From JBQTIQ01 sp052387955 (GTDB lineage: Bacteria; Actinomycetota; Acidimicrobiia; Acidimicrobiales; JACDCH01): a DNA stretch of 64,000 bases. Where the stretch lies: contig JBQTIQ010000017.1 in NCBI GenBank assembly GCA_052387955.1, positions 12,917-76,916 of the forward strand. Reading direction: 5' to 3'. The notes beneath the pieces are model-generated. The model was given only the letters and a program-made list of their open reading frames with translations. It was not told the origin of the DNA and made no database searches. The position numbers and the translations under genes were made by a program. Of the stretch, positions 50,906 to 59,160 are shown in pieces. Position 1 is the stretch's first letter, and every line of letters starts with the position of its first letter.

Positions 50906-52882
50906 ATGGTGGCCCACGCGCCCGTGGGGTTCGGCGTCTTCGACCTCGACCAACGGGCGCTGTGCGTCAACCCCGCATTCGTCCGAATGGCCGGGCTCGG
51001 TACCGCTGACCATCGGGGCCGGCACCTGGCCGAGCTGGTGCCCTCGGCGGTGGCCACCTGCGCCGCTGCCTTCGCTGCCGTCGTCGCCACTGTGGCCCCG
51101 GTTGCCCTGAGGGACGGTGCCGCCGGCCTCGGGGGGACGGGACGGATCGACCTCTTCCCCGTCTCGGGAGGCCAGGGTGCGGTGGTGGCCGTCGGCGTGG
51201 TCATCGCCACCGCCGACGCCGTGCTCGCCGGCGCGGGCCTCGACGAAGCCGACCCGGCCCGGGCGTTGGCCCGCCGCGAGTTGCTGGCGTCGATGGGCAC
51301 GGTGTTCGAGGGCGACCTGGACCCCGTCGCCCGGGCCCGGTACCTGGCCCGCACCGCGGTGCCGGTACTGGGCGACCACGCTCTGGTGTTCCTGCATGAT
51401 CGGGCCGGCGACGTCCTCGAGGTCGTCGCCGCCGCCCACGTCGACGCCGGCCTCGACAGCGCCATGGGCGCGCTCGCCGGCCGTGCCGTGGACGCGCAGG
51501 GCCCCAGCGCGCCGGCCACTGCCTTTCGTCGGGGTACCACAACCGTGCGCCCCTTCCAGCAGGAGTACGCCTTGGCCCGGGCCCTGGCCGACGACGCGCC
51601 CGAGATCGCCGAGGCGCTGGCGTCGGGGACGAGCATGGCGGTGCCGTTGGAGAACGGGGGCCTGGCCATCGGCGTGCTGTACCTCGGACAGGGCCGCGAC
51701 GACACGCCGTACGGGCCCGCCGACGTCGGCCTGGCCGAGGAGCTGGCCCGTCTGGGCGCGCCCGCCATCGCCAACGCGGTCCGCTACCAGCGCGAGGTCC
51801 GCACCGGCGAGGTCCTCCAGCGCAGCCTTCTCCCGCAAGCGATGGTCGAGGTCCCCGGCGTGTGGAGCGCGTCGCGCTATCTCCCCGGCACCGTCGGGCT
51901 ACGGGTCGGCGGCGACTGGTTCGACATGGTCGACGGCGGACCGGCCGGCGTGCTGTTGGCCATCGGTGATGTCGCCGGGCACGGGATCGACGCCGCCGTA
52001 TCGATGGGCCGCTTCCGGACGGTGCTGCAGTTCGCCGCCACCCAGACGACCGAACCGGCCGGCGTGCTGCAGCGCATCAACGAGTTCATGTCGGCTGCGT
52101 TCCGCTCGGAGATGGCGACGCTGTGCGTGGTCCGCTACCAACCGGCGACCGGTGTCGCCGTCGCCGCCAGCGCCGGCCACCTGCCCCCGGTGCTGATCGG
52201 GCCGGACGGCGAGGTCACGGTGACGAACGTGCCCCCCGGGCTCCCGCTCTGCGTCGACGCCGACGCCCGGTACCGCCAGTGGGACCTGCCGGTGGGGCCC
52301 GGCAGCGTCGTCGTCCTCTACACCGACGGGTTGGTCGAACGGCGGGGCGAGGTCCTCGACGACGGCCTTGCCCGCCTCGTGGCCGAGTCGGCCGGTCCTC
52401 CCGCCGCTCCCGGGGCGATCGTCGAGCGGGTCACGAACCGGTTGGTCCCCGCCGGCGGCGCCGACGACGACGTAGCCGTCCTGGTTGCCCGGTTCACGGT
52501 GGCGGGGCGGCGTCTCGCCCTCGTGTTCGCCGCCGATGCCTCGGGGCTGGTGGCCGTGCGCCGCGACGTCCGGGCCTGGCTTTCCTTCTGTGACGTCGAC
52601 GTCCGCCGCGTCGACGACATCGTGCTGGCGGTCAGCGAGGCGGCTGCCAACGCCGTCGAGCACGCCTATCCCGGCCCGGCCAAGGGGCTCATTCGGGTCG
52701 ACGGCGAGGTGGGCGAGGGCGGCGACCTCGTGGTCCGGGTGCGCGACGAGGGCCGGTGGAGCCCCCCTCGATCGACCCCCAATCGGGGTCGCGGGCTCGG
52801 GCTGATGCGAGCCCTGGTCGACGTCGTCGCCGTCGAGCGGTCCGAAGATGGGACCGAGGTGGAACTACGGGTGAGGGGTTGA
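50906..52882 (+). CDS. PAS-GAF-SpoIIE phosphatase-HATPase fusion (RsbU/RsbW-type stress regulator)
   Basis: This 658-residue cytoplasmic protein has a PAS-like N-terminus (PVGFGVFDLDQRALCVNPAFVRM), a GAF domain (~135-295), a PP2C/SpoIIE phosphatase with GGDWFD (~335), IGDVAGHG, YTDGLVE and DDDVAVL, and a C-terminal HATPase with the N-box VSEAAANAVEHAYPG (~575), VRDEGRW and RGRGLGL. It would dephosphorylate anti-anti-sigma factors and may also bind or phosphorylate them. The architecture recalls M. tuberculosis Rv1364c. The only conventional start is ATG 50906; an upstream CTG is possible. Confidence 0.9.
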   Translation: MVAHAPVGFGVFDLDQRALCVNPAFVRMAGLGTADHRGRHLAELVPSAVATCAAAFAAVVATVAPVALRDGAAGLGGTGRIDLFPVSGGQGAVVAVGVVIATADAVLAGAGLDEADPARALARRELLASMGTVFEGDLDPVARARYLARTAVPVLGDHALVFLHDRAGDVLEVVAAAHVDAGLDSAMGALAGRAVDAQGPSAPATAFRRGTTTVRPFQQEYALARALADDAPEIAEALASGTSMAVPLENGGLAIGVLYLGQGRDDTPYGPADVGLAEELARLGAPAIANAVRYQREVRTGEVLQRSLLPQAMVEVPGVWSASRYLPGTVGLRVGGDWFDMVDGGPAGVLLAIGDVAGHGIDAAVSMGRFRTVLQFAATQTTEPAGVLQRINEFMSAAFRSEMATLCVVRYQPATGVAVAASAGHLPPVLIGPDGEVTVTNVPPGLPLCVDADARYRQWDLPVGPGSVVVLYTDGLVERRGEVLDDGLARLVAESAGPPAAPGAIVERVTNRLVPAGGADDDVAVLVARFTVAGRRLALVFAADASGLVAVRRDVRAWLSFCDVDVRRVDDIVLAVSEAAANAVEHAYPGPAKGLIRVDGEVGEGGDLVVRVRDEGRWSPPRSTPNRGRGLGLMRALVDVVAVERSEDGTEVELRVRG

Positions 52883-53011
52883 GCCCGCTCCGATGCAGGA
52901 AGGGGCCATCCTGACGGCCGGGCCCTGCCCGTCGGGCTGGACCGGGCGCTCGCCCGGCCCGCCATCTCCCGGCGCCTGCCCCGGCAGGCAGGGTCACCAT
53001 CATGGGCCCAT

Positions 53012-53017
53012 GGGTAT
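53012..53017 (+). promoter_or_regulatory. Candidate SigB/SigF-type -10 hexamer
   Basis: GGGTAT, the exact -10 hexamer of SigB/SigF promoters, lies 43 bp before the start of the anti-sigma gene. No GTTT-like -35 is visible at the usual distance, so the match may be chance. If real, it would let the sigma factor activate its own operon. Confidence 0.25.
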
Positions 53018-53059
53018 CGTGGCCCGGCAGTCCCGCTGTCGCCATTCTGAGGAGCACCG

Positions 53060-53455
53060 TTGGAGGACCACGTGCACGGCCCGATCGAGCTGGTGCTGCC
53101 GGCTGATACCCGCCTGGTCCGGGTGGCGCGCCTGGTGGCGAGCGGCATCGCCACCACCGCCGGGTTCGACGTCGACGAGGTCGAGGACCTCCGCATCGCC
53201 GTCGACGAGCTGTGCGCCGCCCTGATCGAGGGCGGCGACGGTGAGTCGATGCTGGTCGGGTTCGAGTTGCACGAGGCAGGGGTCTCGATCGTGGGGACGA
53301 CGCCGGCCGGCGCCGGCGCGTTCGAGGACGAGCGCCTGGTGCTCTCGCACCAGATCCTCGACGTCGTCGTCGACGAGCACACGATCAGCGCCGATCATGG
53401 ACAGATCAGCGTCCGGCTCCTGAAGCGCCGTCCACCGACGACCGCCGATGGCTGA
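53060..53455 (+). CDS. RsbW-like anti-sigma regulatory protein (degenerate HATPase)
   Basis: This 131-residue protein shows the start of an HATPase_c/RsbW fold: IELVLPADTRLVRVARLVASGIA, then VEDLRIAVDELCAALIEGG at the N-box position. The Asn of the N-box is absent and no G1/G2 glycine boxes follow, so ATP binding is doubtful. The neighbouring sigma gene overlaps its end by 8 bp, so it is the likely anti-sigma factor or a scaffold. TTG 53060 with TGAGGAGCACC before it is chosen. Confidence 0.8.
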   Translation: MEDHVHGPIELVLPADTRLVRVARLVASGIATTAGFDVDEVEDLRIAVDELCAALIEGGDGESMLVGFELHEAGVSIVGTTPAGAGAFEDERLVLSHQILDVVVDEHTISADHGQISVRLLKRRPPTTADG

Positions 53456-54278
53456 CAGCGCGGTCAGCTCCGGGCCTTCGGGCTCGGGCTCGCGGGCCCC
53501 CGCTCGTACCGACCGCGAGGAGGTGATGGCGCGTTTCGTCGCCTTCCGCCTCTCGGGAGACCGCGACCTCCGCAACCATCTGATCGAGGAGCACCGGTGG
53601 GTGGCGGTGCACTGCGCCCGCCGGTTCGCCAACCGGGGCGAACCACTCGACGACCTCATCCAGGTCGGCCAGCTCGGCCTGCTCAAGGCGGTGGGCCGAT
53701 TCGACCCCGACGTGGGCGTGTCGTTCGCCAGCTACGCCATACCGACCGTGATGGGCGAGCTCCGGCGCCACTTCCGGGACACGACGTGGGCCATGAAGGT
53801 CCCTCGCCGTATCAAGGACCTCCATGTCGACCTGTCCGGCGCGGTCGAGTTCCTCTCGGCCGAGAACGGTCGTCCGCCCCGTCCCGACGAGCTCGCCGCC
53901 CACCTCGGCATCACCGTCGACGCCGTGCTCGAGGCGCTCGAGGCCGGCGCCGGCTATCGCAGCGCCTCGCTGGCCCCGCTGATGTCAGGCGACCGGGAGG
54001 GGACCCTCGAGGGTTCTGTGCTACGTCAGGACGACGTCAACCTCGAAGGTGCCGACGACCGCATGGTGGTGCGGGGGCTCCTCGACCGACTCCCCGAGCG
54101 GGAGCGCCAGATCGTCGAGCTGCGCTTCTTCGGCGGCCTCAGCCAGAGCCAGATAGCGGCCCGGGTGGGCGTGTCCCAGGTGCACGTGTCGAGGTTGTTG
54201 CGAGCGAGCCTCGCCACCCTCCAGCGGGCGCTGGCCCGACAGACCGGCGCCGCCGGGGCATCTGGCGACGACGACTGA
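53448..54278 (+). CDS. SigB/SigF-family (group 3) RNA polymerase sigma factor
   Basis: This 276-residue sigma factor has region 2 (NHLIEEHRWVAVHCARRFANRGEPLDDLIQVGQLGLLKAVGRFDPD), the core SFASYAIPTVMGELRRHFRDTTW, region 3 and region 4 (LPERERQIVELRFFGGLSQSQIAARVGVSQVHVSRLLRASL). This is the stress/sporulation type controlled by partner switching. It starts at ATG 53448, overlapping the upstream anti-sigma gene. Flanking regulators support a general stress role. Confidence 0.95.
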   Translation: MADSAVSSGPSGSGSRAPARTDREEVMARFVAFRLSGDRDLRNHLIEEHRWVAVHCARRFANRGEPLDDLIQVGQLGLLKAVGRFDPDVGVSFASYAIPTVMGELRRHFRDTTWAMKVPRRIKDLHVDLSGAVEFLSAENGRPPRPDELAAHLGITVDAVLEALEAGAGYRSASLAPLMSGDREGTLEGSVLRQDDVNLEGADDRMVVRGLLDRLPERERQIVELRFFGGLSQSQIAARVGVSQVHVSRLLRASLATLQRALARQTGAAGASGDDD

Positions 54279-54354
54279 GCGCGGATTGCGCCGTGGCCGG
54301 CCCGGTTGGGGCCGGTTCGGTGCCCCGGGCCGCAAGCCTGCGGACGACCATCAC

Positions 54355-54380
54355 CGTCTGGTAGTCGGTCAGACGGGTAA
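54355..54380 (+). promoter_or_regulatory. Candidate SigB-like promoter with dyad upstream of the STAS gene
   Basis: GTCTGG, 13 bp, then GGGTAA (54375-54380) resembles the GTTTAA-GGGTAT pattern of SigB promoters. The spacer carries an inverted repeat, CGTCTG (54355-54360) and CAGACG (54370-54375). The predicted transcript would begin a few bases before ATG 54393, giving almost no leader. No ribosome binding site is seen there, which fits. Confidence 0.35.
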
Positions 54381-54392
54381 GCAGTCAGGCGC

Positions 54393-54779
54393 ATGGCTGT
54401 CACCGGTCGCTCGCCGTACCTGCCGCCCTCGCCGGCGGCTGAGGACGACGAAGCCGACGAAGCCACGTTCGGGTTGAGGGTCAACCTCCCCGACTCGCCC
54501 GGCGGCGGAGGCCTGTGCGGCATCTTCGCCACCGGGAGCCTCGACGCGTCAGCGGTGGGCGCATTCGAGAGAACTGTCCGCCGTGCCCTTCAGGCGGGCC
54601 CGGCGGAGGTCGACGTCGACCTGGGCCAGGTGCGCTTCATCGATTCGTCGGGGCTGCGTGCCCTGGTGGCTGGCCGCCGGGCCTGTCGGGCTGCCGGCGC
54701 CGCCTTCCGCCTGCTCAACCCGACGCCCCGGACCGTGCGCATCCTCGAGGTCACCGGGCTCGATTCTCTTTTCGCCTGA
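54393..54779 (+). CDS. Anti-anti-sigma factor (STAS domain)
   Basis: This 128-residue protein has a ~35-residue acidic, Pro-rich N-terminal extension followed by a STAS domain: LCGIFATGSLDASAVGAFERTV, then VDLGQVRFIDSSGLRALVAGRR. Ser85/Ser86 in DSSG is the phosphorylation site that an RsbW-type kinase would modify and the SpoIIE domain would reverse. It is the probable RsbV for the upstream sigma factor. The ATG at 54393 is used; a promoter-like sequence precedes it. Confidence 0.9.
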   Translation: MAVTGRSPYLPPSPAAEDDEADEATFGLRVNLPDSPGGGGLCGIFATGSLDASAVGAFERTVRRALQAGPAEVDVDLGQVRFIDSSGLRALVAGRRACRAAGAAFRLLNPTPRTVRILEVTGLDSLFA

Positions 54780-54832
54780 CCTGTCCCGTCGGGTCATCGA
54801 TGGGCCACGGGCCCAATCGCAGCCTCGGCCCG

Positions 54833-56014
54833 TCAATCACCCGTGACGGTTTCACTGCTGTCGGCGGCGGGCCGGACGAGGGCGACGAGCGCCGGTTGGG
54901 CGGCGACGAGGCGTGGTAGCGACGACGCCAGATCGGCGACCGTGCCGGCTGACAGCTTCTCGGCCGCCTCCATCGCCTCGTGGCCCATGGCCAGGTTGCC
55001 GGCCAGCGTCGACGACATGGCCCCGTAGAACAGCGAGAGCGCCCGCCCCGGCCAGTCGGTGGCCGCCCGGTCGATGACTTCGGTGAAGGCGGCGAGGCCA
55101 CGGGCGTTGCCGGCGATGACGAGCTCCTCGCACAGCGACACGACCTCGTCCGCCCGGCCGAGCACCGATACGGCTCGGTCGAGCAGCCCGCCGTCGGCCA
55201 GGGCCAGCAGGGCCATACCCGAGCGGTGGGAGGCCTGGCGAGGGTCGACGAGGTCCTCCCGGGCGCCAGCCGCGGTGCGCAAAGCGACCCCGTCGTCCTC
55301 GACCGTCCGGGCCTGTTGCTCGAGGCTGGCGTCGAGGAAGTCGGCCAGGGCCCGGGCTTGGAGCATCGGTGCGTAGGCGTCGGCGAACCCGACGACCCGA
55401 GCGGCGGCCAGCACTTCGCGCTCATGGTCCGTGGCCCGCTCGTCGCCTGTTGCCAGGGCGACTTCGACCAGAGCCGCCTCGGTGGCGGCGGCCAACAGCT
55501 CGTCGCTGTGCCCGGCGGCGAAGCGGGCGGCGTCGGCCAGCGTCTCGGTCATGACCCATCGGGTCACGACATCGAGGTGGTCGGCATCGAGGGTGAGCCA
55601 TTCCGGCAGGCCGTCATCGTCAGCCCTCCAGCCGTGGTCGAAATCGCTCGGGTGCCGCGCCCGGCACGTTCTTGCCGCGGCGCGCAGCCGGGCCCTCGGC
55701 TTCAACGGCGTGCCTGGTCCGTCGATCAGGGCGGTGGCCCGGCGCAGGTCGGCGGCAGCTTCGGCGGCCCCAGGACGGGCGAGGGCGCGCAGGACGGTCA
55801 GCTCCAGGCGCATGCCGGCCCGTGGCATCGCGGCAAGGGCGGCGTCCCAGGCCGCGTCGGCCCCACCGGTTCGGCCGACGCGGTCGTGGCACTGGTCCAG
55901 TTCGCCGAGAGCGACGGCCAGCCCGCTCAGGTACTCGGGACCGGGGACGACGACGGCAAGGAGAGCGGCTAGTCGTCCTTCGGCCGCGGCGAGGGCGTCG
56001 TCGGCGCCCGCCAT
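54833..56014 (-). CDS. Conserved hypothetical helical protein in the stress cluster
   Basis: This 393-residue Ala-rich, apparently all-helical cytoplasmic protein has no signal peptide or membrane helix. Charged helices recur (DALAAAEGRLAALLAVV..., DDGVALRTAAGAREDLVDPRQ, MGHEAMEAAEKLSAGTVADLA). I recognise no domain; TPR-like arrays are possible. It begins at ATG 56012-56014, 5 bp after a STAS gene, so the two are surely one operon. It may be a scaffold or sensor for that anti-anti-sigma factor. Confidence 0.75.
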   Translation of the reverse strand: MAGADDALAAAEGRLAALLAVVVPGPEYLSGLAVALGELDQCHDRVGRTGGADAAWDAALAAMPRAGMRLELTVLRALARPGAAEAAADLRRATALIDGPGTPLKPRARLRAAARTCRARHPSDFDHGWRADDDGLPEWLTLDADHLDVVTRWVMTETLADAARFAAGHSDELLAAATEAALVEVALATGDERATDHEREVLAAARVVGFADAYAPMLQARALADFLDASLEQQARTVEDDGVALRTAAGAREDLVDPRQASHRSGMALLALADGGLLDRAVSVLGRADEVVSLCEELVIAGNARGLAAFTEVIDRAATDWPGRALSLFYGAMSSTLAGNLAMGHEAMEAAEKLSAGTVADLASSLPRLVAAQPALVALVRPAADSSETVTGD

Positions 56015-56019
56015 GGGGG

Positions 56020-56340
56020 TCAGGCGCCGGTGAGCAGGTCGCGGGTGCCGGTCATGTCGAGCACGCGGGTGACCGCCGCGCTGGCTGGGGAGACCTGGAA
56101 CGCGATGCCGGCGTTGACCAGCCGCTCGCGGCCCTGCAGCAGCGCCCTGAGACCCGACGAATCGATGAACGTCACCAGGCCGGCGTCGACGCTGACGGTG
56201 GTGACCCGCTGGGCGGCCAGCGAGGCGAGCACCTCGGTCAGGGCGCCGACCCCGTCGAGGTCGAGCTCGCCGTCGAGTCGCACAACCGCTTGGTCACCTT
56301 CGACCAAGGTCTTGATGTCGACGTGGGCCGGGCTGCTCAT
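56020..56340 (-). CDS. Second anti-anti-sigma factor (STAS domain)
   Basis: This 106-residue protein is almost entirely a STAS domain: VVRLDGELDLDGVGALTEVLASL, then VSVDAGLVTFIDSSGLRALLQGRERL. The phospho-acceptor serine lies at residues 61-62. It resembles the 54.4-kb STAS protein but is shorter and on the opposite strand. It leads a two-gene unit with the hypothetical protein at 54833. Which anti-sigma it binds is unknown. The ATG at 56338-56340 is used. Confidence 0.9.
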   Translation of the reverse strand: MSSPAHVDIKTLVEGDQAVVRLDGELDLDGVGALTEVLASLAAQRVTTVSVDAGLVTFIDSSGLRALLQGRERLVNAGIAFQVSPASAAVTRVLDMTGTRDLLTGA

Positions 56341-56369
56341 CGCGACGGACGATAGCGGCCGTTCGGGCC

Positions 56370-56443
56370 TGTCGCCGAGGCGAGCGCCAGCGAGCCCGGC
56401 GACGATGGGGCCCGCGGGCGCAGCCCCCGAGCATGAAACGGTC
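56370..56443 (-). repeat. Family A repeat (copy A8)
   Basis: On the minus strand the element begins GCTCGGGGGCTGCGCCCGCG and continues GGCCCCATCGTCGCC with the arm GGGCTCGCTGGCGCTCGCC. It lies upstream of the STAS gene and downstream of the HMG-CoA-lyase-like gene. A family B remnant follows immediately. Confidence 0.82.
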
Positions 56444-56448
56444 GAGCC

Positions 56449-56472
56449 CCAGCCGGCGTGGCCGGGGAACGC
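56449..56472 (+). repeat. Family B remnant (copy B4)
   Basis: CCAGCCGGCGTGGCCGGGGA followed by ACGC matches the 3' half of family B. It directly follows the family A copy, the only place in the window where the two families adjoin. Confidence 0.6.
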
Positions 56473-56484
56473 GACAAGAAGGCT

Positions 56485-57465
56485 TCAGCGGTCCGGCGGT
56501 ACACCCTTGGCCGGTCGGCGGCCGCCCCCGTCGCCCACCGTCGGGCGCGGCGGGAAGAGACCGGCCTTGCTCAGTTGGCCGGCCATGGGGTGGCCGAGCC
56601 AGGTCTCGATCCACGACGGGATCTCGGCCAGCGCGGCCAGGTCGAGGCCGGTGACGATCCCGGCCCGGGCCAGGAGGTAGGCGAGGTCCTCGGTGGCGAT
56701 GTTGCCGGTGGCCCCCGGCGCGAACGGGCATCCACCGATCCCACCGATGCTGGCGTCGAGTGCGTCGACACCGCCGAGCACGGCTGCCCATGCGTTCGCC
56801 AGCCCGGTGTTGCGGGTGTTGTGGAAATGCGCTCGGCGGGCCACGCCGGGAGCAGCATCGGACAGGGCCGCCAGGCGTTCGCTCACGTCGGTGGGCACCG
56901 CGACCCCGATGGTGTCGGCAATGGCGATCTCGACTGCGCCGGCCTCGGCGCAGCGCCGGGCCAGCGCCGCCACTCGCGGCAGCGGTACCTCGCCCTCGTA
57001 GGGGCACCCGAACGCGACCGACAGCGTGGCCGTGGGGCGGACGCCGGCGGCGTGAGCGGTGGCGGCGATGTCGGCGAACCGGGCCAGGGTGCCCTCGACG
57101 GAGGTGCCCTGGTTGTGCTCGGCGAAGCTGTCGGTGCAGGCCACCACGGCATTGACCTCGCGTACCCCCGCGGCCCGGGCCCGCTCGAAGCCTCGCCGAT
57201 TGAGTACGAGGCCCACATAGGTGACGTCGTCGCGCCCGCTCAGGGCTGCCAGCACCGCTTCGGCGTCGGCCATCTGGGGCACGCGCTCGGGGTCGACGAA
57301 CGAAGCCACCTCGATGCGGCGGACGCCGGCGGCTACCGCCCGGCCGACGAGCTCGACCTTGATGGCGGTGCTGACCACGACGGCTTCGGCCTGCAGCCCG
57401 TCGCGCGGCGACACCTCGACGACCTCCACCACCCTGGTGCCGGCGGCAATGCTCATGTCGTTCAT
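56485..57465 (-). CDS. Hydroxymethylglutaryl-CoA lyase-like protein
   Basis: This 326-residue TIM-barrel lyase of the HMGL/DRE-TIM family has EVSPRDGLQAEAVVVSTAIKVELV, ACTDSFAEHNQG, the barrel strand HFHNTRNTGLANAWAAV and the signature IGGCPFAPGATGNIATEDLAYLL, with the conserved Cys. HMG-CoA lyase cleaves HMG-CoA to acetyl-CoA and acetoacetate in leucine breakdown; related enzymes take other 3-hydroxy acyl-CoAs. The ATG at 57463-57465 is used; ATG 57456 is also possible. The acyl-CoA dehydrogenase at 62.7 kb could share a pathway. Confidence 0.9.
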   Translation of the reverse strand: MNDMSIAAGTRVVEVVEVSPRDGLQAEAVVVSTAIKVELVGRAVAAGVRRIEVASFVDPERVPQMADAEAVLAALSGRDDVTYVGLVLNRRGFERARAAGVREVNAVVACTDSFAEHNQGTSVEGTLARFADIAATAHAAGVRPTATLSVAFGCPYEGEVPLPRVAALARRCAEAGAVEIAIADTIGVAVPTDVSERLAALSDAAPGVARRAHFHNTRNTGLANAWAAVLGGVDALDASIGGIGGCPFAPGATGNIATEDLAYLLARAGIVTGLDLAALAEIPSWIETWLGHPMAGQLSKAGLFPPRPTVGDGGGRRPAKGVPPDR

Positions 57466-57712
57466 TCTCGCTGCTGCCGCAGTCGGGTGTGGCGCCGCCC
57501 GGCCGCCCCTCGTACCAGGTCGACCCCGGCGGTCTGGCCCTCGGCGTGGAGCCGGGGGCGTCACCTCGGTCATGGGTCATACCTACCCGCATCGGGCCTG
57601 CTTGGGTTCGGGAGCCGACGGGGCGCCCGCCCGGTGGCGTGGTTTCCCCGGCCGCAGGGGCGGGCATCCTCCAGAGGGCTGCCCTACGGCAGCGACACCA
57701 AGGGGGTCCCCC
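57466..57712. other. Intergenic region without a recognised gene
   Basis: This 247-bp gap separates divergent genes. It contains TTTCCCCGGCCGCAGGGGCG near 57643, similar to the reverse complement of the family B end, which may be a degraded copy. I see nothing else I can name. Confidence 0.4.
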
Positions 57713-58060
57713 GTGCTCGGCACACTGATCATCGTCCTGCTCTTCGTCGGAATCGTGGCGGGCTACCTGGCTCGGGCGATCGTCCCCGGGCCCGACCCGA
57801 TGGGCCTGGGAGGAACGATCCTGCTCGGCATCGTCGGCTCCTTCGTCGGCGGGTTCCTGGGTTACGTCCTCTTCGGCCATGACCCCACCGAGGGGCCCAT
57901 CCAGGGGTCCGACCTGTTCGGATCGGTCATCGGTGCCGTAGTCGCCCTGCTCGTCTACCGCCGGGCCAACCGCTACGGCGGGATGGGCCGCGGAGTAGGG
58001 CGCCGACGTGTGGGGCACGGGTTCGGCCGCGGCCGGATGGGCCGCCGCCGGGTCTGGTAG
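57713..58060 (+). CDS. GlsB/YeaQ/YmgE family membrane protein
   Basis: This 115-residue protein of the transglycosylase-associated type has three hydrophobic helices (LIIVLLFVGIVAGYLARAIV, ILLGIVGSFVGGFLGYVLFG, LFGSVIGAVVALLVYRRA) with glycine spacing typical of the family, then an unusual Arg/Gly-rich tail (RGVGRRRVGHGFGRGRMGRR). The family is stress-induced and membrane-located, and its biochemical role is not settled. GTG 57713 with AAGGGGGTC is chosen. Confidence 0.88.
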   Translation: MLGTLIIVLLFVGIVAGYLARAIVPGPDPMGLGGTILLGIVGSFVGGFLGYVLFGHDPTEGPIQGSDLFGSVIGAVVALLVYRRANRYGGMGRGVGRRRVGHGFGRGRMGRRRVW

Positions 58061-58191
58061 CGCGCCGCTTCTCCGTCGACCGGCCAGGACGGCGGGGTCT
58101 CGAGCCTCCGCCGTCCTGCGCCCGGGCGCCGTGAGCCCTCCGGCCGGGAGATGCATATGCTCATGGCCTGACGAGCGAGGGAACGAGGGGG

Positions 58192-59160
58192 ATGGAAGCG
58201 GATTTCGAGCTCCTGCTCGACGAGGGCCGCCCCGGTGGCGCTCTGGTCGAGGCGGTGGCCCGCCACACGCCGGTCGTGGGCCGCAACCCGAGCGTGTGGC
58301 CGGGCCTCACCTTCTACCGGTTCGAATCACCCGAGGCGCCCCAGTGGGACGACGTCGTCTCCCTGGCCTTGTGCGTCGTGGTGCAGGGCCGCAAACGGGT
58401 GCGGGTCGCGGGCCAGGACTACTTCTACGACCCCTTCGACTACTTCGTGTTGAGCCGAGGGATGCGCTTCGAGGCCGAGATCCTCGAAGGCAGCCCGGGC
58501 CAACCGTTCCTGTCGCTCGTCCTGCAGGTCCCGCCCGAGGTCGTACAACGGGTCATCGCCGACATGCGCGAGCCCACGATGGCCCTTTTCCAGCGACCCT
58601 TGCCGGCGGCGCCGGCGGCTTACGTCGCAGCTGCCGACCGCAACTTCACCGACGCCCTGTTGCGCTTCCTCGTGGGGCTCGAGACCGAGAGCGACCGGCG
58701 CGTGCTGGCGCCCATCTACCTCCACGAGATGGTGTACCGGGTGATGCAGTCCGAGCAGTGCGCCCGCCTGGCCAACGCCGCGGTCAAGGAGTCCGAGAGC
58801 AACCCGATCACGGCCGCCATCAGCTACATGCGCGAGGACCTGTCCCGTCCGGTCACGGTGGCCGAGCTGGCCGAAGTGGTGGCGATGAGCCAGTCGGCCT
58901 TCGCCCACCTGTTCAAGTCGGTTGCCGGCGTGTCGCCGTACCAGTTCATCAAGCGGCTCCGCCTCGACCGGGCCCGGGCGATGCTGGTCGAGGAGGGCCG
59001 CAGCGTGAGCGAGACGGCCGCCGCCGTCGGCTATGCGAGCCTGTCCCACTTCATCAATGAGTTCAAACGACACTTCGGCGTGACCCCCGGTGGGTACGCA
59101 TCGCTGCAGAGCGGCGTCGTACCCCTGTCGGTCAGTCGGGCCACGGGAGGTACCGGTTGA
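58192..59160 (+). CDS. AraC-family transcriptional regulator
   Basis: This 322-residue regulator has an N-terminal AraC_N-type cupin ligand domain (FESPEAPQWDDVVSLALCVVVQGRKRV) and a C-terminal double helix-turn-helix (LAEVVAMSQSAFAHLFKSVAGVSPYQFIKRLRL, then VSETAAAVGYASLSHFINEFKRHFG). The ATG at 58192 has a strong ribosome binding site, GAGGGGG. Its stop overlaps the next start (TGATG), so it is co-transcribed with the ferredoxin reductase and probably controls it. Confidence 0.92.
   Translation: MEADFELLLDEGRPGGALVEAVARHTPVVGRNPSVWPGLTFYRFESPEAPQWDDVVSLALCVVVQGRKRVRVAGQDYFYDPFDYFVLSRGMRFEAEILEGSPGQPFLSLVLQVPPEVVQRVIADMREPTMALFQRPLPAAPAAYVAAADRNFTDALLRFLVGLETESDRRVLAPIYLHEMVYRVMQSEQCARLANAAVKESESNPITAAISYMREDLSRPVTVAELAEVVAMSQSAFAHLFKSVAGVSPYQFIKRLRLDRARAMLVEEGRSVSETAAAVGYASLSHFINEFKRHFGVTPGGYASLQSGVVPLSVSRATGGTG

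Noticed and set aside
58318..58331. GGTTCGAATC, resembling a tRNA T-loop
   Set aside because: It lies inside the AraC coding sequence and no cloverleaf can be drawn around it.
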